From: JACMLD01 sp039916305
GTDB lineage: Bacteria; Bacteroidota; Bacteroidia; Chitinophagales; Chitinophagaceae
Length of the DNA stretch: 64,000 nucleotides
Reading direction: 5' to 3'
NCBI GenBank assembly: GCA_039916305.1
Contig: JBDSLR010000002.1
Span: 62,001-126,000, forward strand
The translations under genes and the position numbers were made by a program. The notes under the pieces were generated by a model. That model was not told the origin of the DNA, did not search any database, and saw nothing but the letters and a program-made list of their open reading frames with translations. This document shows, in pieces, positions 60,739 through 64,000 of this stretch (position 1 is the stretch's first letter; every line of letters begins with the position of its first letter).

Positions 60739-62808
60739 TTATTGTTTAACTACTTTGATGCTTTGTTTAACTACACCATTCTCTTTTGTATTGATAAAAT
60801 AAAGACCTGCCGGTACGCCTGATGCATTCCAGGAGATATTATACGTGCCCGCTTCCTGCCTTGCATTCTGTAAGGTTTTAATGATATTACCATTGCCATC
60901 CATTACTTGTATGGTAACATTAGCAGAAGCTGATACCCGGTACCGTACATTGGCAGTGCCGTTTATAGGATTGGGGGATGCTGTAATAAACACCTCCGGT
61001 GCACCTAAACGCATTGGGTCAGGTGTAGGTGCCAGTACAGCCGGCTGTGTGTAATCGATGGCTGTACCACTGCAGTTACAGGTTCCAGGCCATGGCGTTT
61101 GCACATACGGAAAGCTGCCTTTCAGCGTGGTATCATTGGCATTCACGCCAGTATTATACGTTAAAACTTTTAAAAGATTGGGCGTAACCGGGTTGCCACC
61201 GGATGTATAGTCATCGTACCATAAACCAATAGCGGCCAGTACCACGCCACCTACAGCCTGCAATTCAATTCTTGTTACATCATCTTCCAGTCTTCTGCCG
61301 TTTGGAAAACCATCCATATTGGGAATAAACTGCAAATTGGCATTGCCGTTATAAGCAGGGTCCGTTAACCCCAGCACTGCAGCCTGTACAAGGCCCAGTG
61401 AACTGAATTTTGGATCGCTGCGCGGGGTGACAGGAACGGCCATGTTTAACCGCAGCATATCGCCACCATTTGGCAAAAAGTTATTTATAAATGGTTTACC
61501 CGCTGCCAGTGGATTACCTGCTTTGCCGGTAGCCAGCTGGTAAGGTTTTAAATTGGGAACTCCTGTATGAAAAATAGGCCATAAATCTACCGAGCGCGGT
61601 AATCCAGGGCCGGGCAACAGCAGTTTGCCTGCTATGGCATCATCCAGGGCGGTACCTGCCAGGGCAGGGTTGCCTTTTAAAATAAACAAACCATTTTTGC
61701 CATTGCGGAAATCAAACATACCCAGTGAGTTGGATTGTATACGCAAAGGCGCCAGGCCGGGAACTGCCGTACCAAATTGGCTATCGTCCATATAAAGTCC
61801 CAGCTCGGGATTATAAAAAGATGCCGCGAAAAGATTGGTTGACAAACCAGCTTCCTGGTAAGGCGTCAATGCGTTCCATACATCTTTATTGCCGATAGGG
61901 ATCACCGCTTCATTTGTTAACGGCATACCCAAACGGGAAACCTGCACCCATGAGCCGGTGAAAGACTGCGTACCATCTGTATTTAAAGTCCTGATTTTTC
62001 TTCTGCTGGCAGAAGCCCAAACACCAATGATATAATCTGCATCCAGGATGTTGGCGGCTTTGTCAACCGATTTATGGTCTTTCTGCAAATCAGCAATGTC
62101 TACCTGTATAGCAATGGTAGAAACATTTTTGCATTTTACTGCATCGCTGGGCATGCCGTTGGCACGCGGGGCATCACCCAAATCAAAAATACCACCCAGG
62201 TCTACAAAGAAAGGGTCATCGGCGGTTCCGCAGAATACCTTTTCACCGGAAGTACTGGTGGCAATGGCGCTGTTGATAAGTGAATTATAATCAGCTGCAC
62301 CCAGGCCCGTAGTTGAAGTAATAGAACGGGGGCCAATATTGGGCGGAGGAACAACACCATTGGCAATAACAGTAGAAAAATTAACCCCGCCATCGGTACT
62401 TTTTTCCAGCGTGTAGGTTGTTTTCAGGTTTTGTTTTCCCAGGCGTATATTGAAAAAAGTACCGGGGTCCTCGTTTGTTTTACTGAATGTAAACCGGTAA
62501 ACAATATCATCGCCATTGACAAATGTATTGTTGGCGGCATTGTTATCAATATGTATTTCGTAACGGATATTATCGCCGAAAGAATAATAATTGGGTCCGC
62601 CCTGCGGTAATTGCAGCGGAACATAATTGGCAATAATTGTTACCTTGGATGGATTATCCGGACTGCGGAATACATACAGATCCGTATTGTCTGCCAGCGG
62701 ATCATTTGCAATCATCGGCGCTTCCCGGTGGCTGGAAGCAAACACCGACATCCCTGTGTTGGCTACCATCACTGTCAGTAGAATGGCAGCGTATATTTTT
62801 CGTTTCAT
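60739..62808 (-). CDS. DUF4331 protein with type IX secretion C-terminal domain
   Basis: The 689-residue protein has a signal peptide (1-24), then a DUF4331 region starting SSHREAPMIANDPLADNTDLYVF with Asp-rich loops and a beta-propeller-like repeat structure, and, after about residue 600, a T9SS type A sorting domain (SPNPINGTANVRYRVSASAN... GLYFINTKENGVVKQSIKVVKQ). Exported to the cell surface or medium. The function of DUF4331 is unknown. A partial paralogue is encoded 20 bp upstream in the direction of transcription. Confidence 0.92.
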   Translation of the reverse strand: MKRKIYAAILLTVMVANTGMSVFASSHREAPMIANDPLADNTDLYVFRSPDNPSKVTIIANYVPLQLPQGGPNYYSFGDNIRYEIHIDNNAANNTFVNGDDIVYRFTFSKTNEDPGTFFNIRLGKQNLKTTYTLEKSTDGGVNFSTVIANGVVPPPNIGPRSITSTTGLGAADYNSLINSAIATSTSGEKVFCGTADDPFFVDLGGIFDLGDAPRANGMPSDAVKCKNVSTIAIQVDIADLQKDHKSVDKAANILDADYIIGVWASASRRKIRTLNTDGTQSFTGSWVQVSRLGMPLTNEAVIPIGNKDVWNALTPYQEAGLSTNLFAASFYNPELGLYMDDSQFGTAVPGLAPLRIQSNSLGMFDFRNGKNGLFILKGNPALAGTALDDAIAGKLLLPGPGLPRSVDLWPIFHTGVPNLKPYQLATGKAGNPLAAGKPFINNFLPNGGDMLRLNMAVPVTPRSDPKFSSLGLVQAAVLGLTDPAYNGNANLQFIPNMDGFPNGRRLEDDVTRIELQAVGGVVLAAIGLWYDDYTSGGNPVTPNLLKVLTYNTGVNANDTTLKGSFPYVQTPWPGTCNCSGTAIDYTQPAVLAPTPDPMRLGAPEVFITASPNPINGTANVRYRVSASANVTIQVMDGNGNIIKTLQNARQEAGTYNISWNASGVPAGLYFINTKENGVVKQSIKVVKQ

Positions 62809-62828
62809 ATAATATTATTTTTGTTTGG

Positions 62829-64000
62829 TTATTGTACGGCTGTTCCTCTCCAGGGCGTTTGCACGTAAGGGAATGTTTGTTTAAACGTGGTATCGTTTTT
62901 CTCTACCCCGGTTGAATACTGCAGCGTATTGATCAGCTGATTGGTTACGGGTGATGCGTTGGGGCTGAAATCATCGTACCACAAACCAATAGCAGCCAGT
63001 ACCACACCGCCTACTGCCTGCAGTTCAATTCGTGTTACATCGTCTTCCAGCCTTCTGCCATTTGGAAAACCATCCATATTAGGAATGGGCTGAAGCATCG
63101 AATTGCCATTGTATGCAGGATCTGTAAGACCCAATACTGCGGCTTGTACCAAACCAAGTGAACTGAATTTAGGATCATTCCTTTGTGTTGGCGGAACAGC
63201 CATGTTTAAACGCAGCATATCACCACCGTTGGGCAGAAAATTATTGATAAACGGTTTACCTGCTGCCAGCGGATTACCCGCTTTGCCAGTTGCCAGCTGA
63301 TAAGGCCTTAAATTAGGAACACCGGTATGAAAGATGGGCCATAAATCTACAGAACGGGGCTTGCCCTGACCTGGTAACAGCAAGGTGCCGAAGATGGCAT
63401 CATCCAGTGCAGTACCGGTAAGTACAGAACTACCTTTTAAACCATACAAACCGCCTCTGCCATTGCGGAAATCAAACTGTTTTAACGAGTTTGACTGCAC
63501 ACGCAATGCATTGAATGCGGGAACGGCACCCGCAAATTTACTTTCATCCATGTATAGCGCCAGTTCTGGATTGTAAAAAAAGTTGCCGAATATCGGGAGG
63601 TTGTCAAGGTCCTGGTAAGGAGTGATTGCATTCCAGTAATCCTTTTTACCAATGGCTACCACGGCTTCATTGGTTAAGGGCATACCTATTCTTGATACCT
63701 GCACCCAATTTCCTTCTTCTGTAACAGTACCACCGCCGAGGGGGTCAAAAGGCGATCCGCCTGCAGAAGAATTGAGTGTGCGTGTAGCACGGCGGCTGCT
63801 GGAAGCCCATACGCCAATTACGTAGTCACCATCCAGTATATTGGCTGCTTTATCAACTGTTTTGTGATCTTTTTGCAAGGCAGAAATATCTGCTTCAATA
63901 CAAATAGAATGCACATTGAGGTGACCCAGTCCATCGCGCACTTTGCCGTTCTGGCGGGGTGCATCACCCAAATCAAAAATTCCACCGAGGTCTACATAGA
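62829..64000 (-). CDS. DUF4331 paralogue without sorting domain, 5' end outside window
   Basis: 390 codons are visible; the frame continues past the right edge and the reading DLGGIFDLGDAPRQNG at the edge matches the other paralogue. It parallels residues about 206-590 of its neighbour with high similarity and ends at VQTPWRGTAVQ, where the other continues for about 100 residues into the T9SS domain. The stop is real (TAA). So this copy is secreted by another route, anchored differently, or works in the periplasm. Confidence 0.88.
   Translation of the reverse strand, partial: YVDLGGIFDLGDAPRQNGKVRDGLGHLNVHSICIEADISALQKDHKTVDKAANILDGDYVIGVWASSSRRATRTLNSSAGGSPFDPLGGGTVTEEGNWVQVSRIGMPLTNEAVVAIGKKDYWNAITPYQDLDNLPIFGNFFYNPELALYMDESKFAGAVPAFNALRVQSNSLKQFDFRNGRGGLYGLKGSSVLTGTALDDAIFGTLLLPGQGKPRSVDLWPIFHTGVPNLRPYQLATGKAGNPLAAGKPFINNFLPNGGDMLRLNMAVPPTQRNDPKFSSLGLVQAAVLGLTDPAYNGNSMLQPIPNMDGFPNGRRLEDDVTRIELQAVGGVVLAAIGLWYDDFSPNASPVTNQLINTLQYSTGVEKNDTTFKQTFPYVQTPWRGTAVQ

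Noticed and set aside
60739..64000. DUF4331 duplication as an assembly artefact
   Set aside because: The two copies differ at many positions and at their ends, so they are true paralogues.

Overview
This looks like a chromosomal segment of a Bacteroidota bacterium, most likely a Chitinophagaceae-type organism. The reasons are the large flexirubin/aryl-polyene pigment cluster, a type IX secretion C-terminal domain, Bacteroidota-type promoters (TTG-N19-TAnnTTTG), a carboxypeptidase-regulatory/TonB-receptor-like outer membrane protein, a DUF4918 (SMUG2-like) DNA glycosylase, weak Shine-Dalgarno sites, and a tyrosine-ammonia-lyase-type enzyme that closely resembles the one I recall from Flavobacterium johnsoniae. 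No database search was run; family names rest on visible motifs and remembered families.

Region 1 (1-25.0 kb, all minus strand) is an almost gap-free aryl-polyene/flexirubin pigment cluster. Reading in the direction of transcription: a GT2-DUF2062 glycosyltransferase, a 1284-residue MMPL-acyltransferase-methyltransferase fusion, a CrtI-like FAD protein, a C45 Ntn-hydrolase, AcpS and a CoA-ligase-like adenylating enzyme. After a 268-bp gap with a candidate promoter come tyrosine ammonia-lyase, FabG-like reductase, ketosynthase, ACP, LpxL-like acyltransferase, hotdog dehydratase, a secreted unknown, thioesterase, a second ketosynthase, methyltransferase, WxWxIP halogenase-like flavoprotein, a half-ketosynthase, a second ACP, a third ketosynthase, a chain-length-factor-like partner, polysaccharide deacetylase, LolA-like carrier, and the first 26 codons of a lipoprotein that leaves the window. 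The implied chemistry is tyrosine to p-coumarate, activation, iterative ketosynthase/reductase/dehydratase extension on ACP to an aryl polyene, tailoring by methylation, possible halogenation and acyl transfer, then envelope placement through MMPL and LolA. The dialkylresorcinol genes (DarA/DarB) that would make it a true flexirubin are not in the window.

Region 2 (25.3-34.3 kb) holds a plus-strand outer membrane beta-barrel protein, then an ECF sigma factor with a small membrane protein and two Spy/CpxP-like extracytoplasmic proteins. The barrel gene and the sigma gene share a decamer just upstream of their starts. Next come a LytS/LytTR two-component pair and small genes (DUF1761, VOC, DUF1579).

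Region 3 (34.5-45.1 kb) is a mixed housekeeping/accessory segment: ankyrin protein, amidohydrolase lipoprotein, DsbA-family protein, SMUG2-like glycosylase, sterol-desaturase-family protein, a large Asn/Gly/Tyr-rich secreted protein, YdeI-like protein, HAD phosphatase, and an AraC regulator divergent from a phytanoyl-CoA-dioxygenase-like enzyme. A 588-bp stretch here has no credible gene.

Region 4 (45.2-57.3 kb) has tRNA-Phe next to a decayed tandem copy of itself, then RecQ, KdsD, an S41 protease, mannose-1-phosphate guanylyltransferase, a VOC protein, a DnaQ-like exonuclease, RidA, MmcQ/YjbR, an aminotransferase, an EamA transporter and an NADPH-dependent FMN reductase.

Region 5 (57.3-64 kb, minus strand) has a DUF1624-type membrane acyltransferase and then an operon-like set of HupE/UreJ, TPR protein and two DUF4331 paralogues. 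Only one of the DUF4331 proteins carries a type IX sorting domain. The second runs off the right edge. This module, the fused pigment exporter, and the ECF/Spy unit are the most interesting parts of the window.
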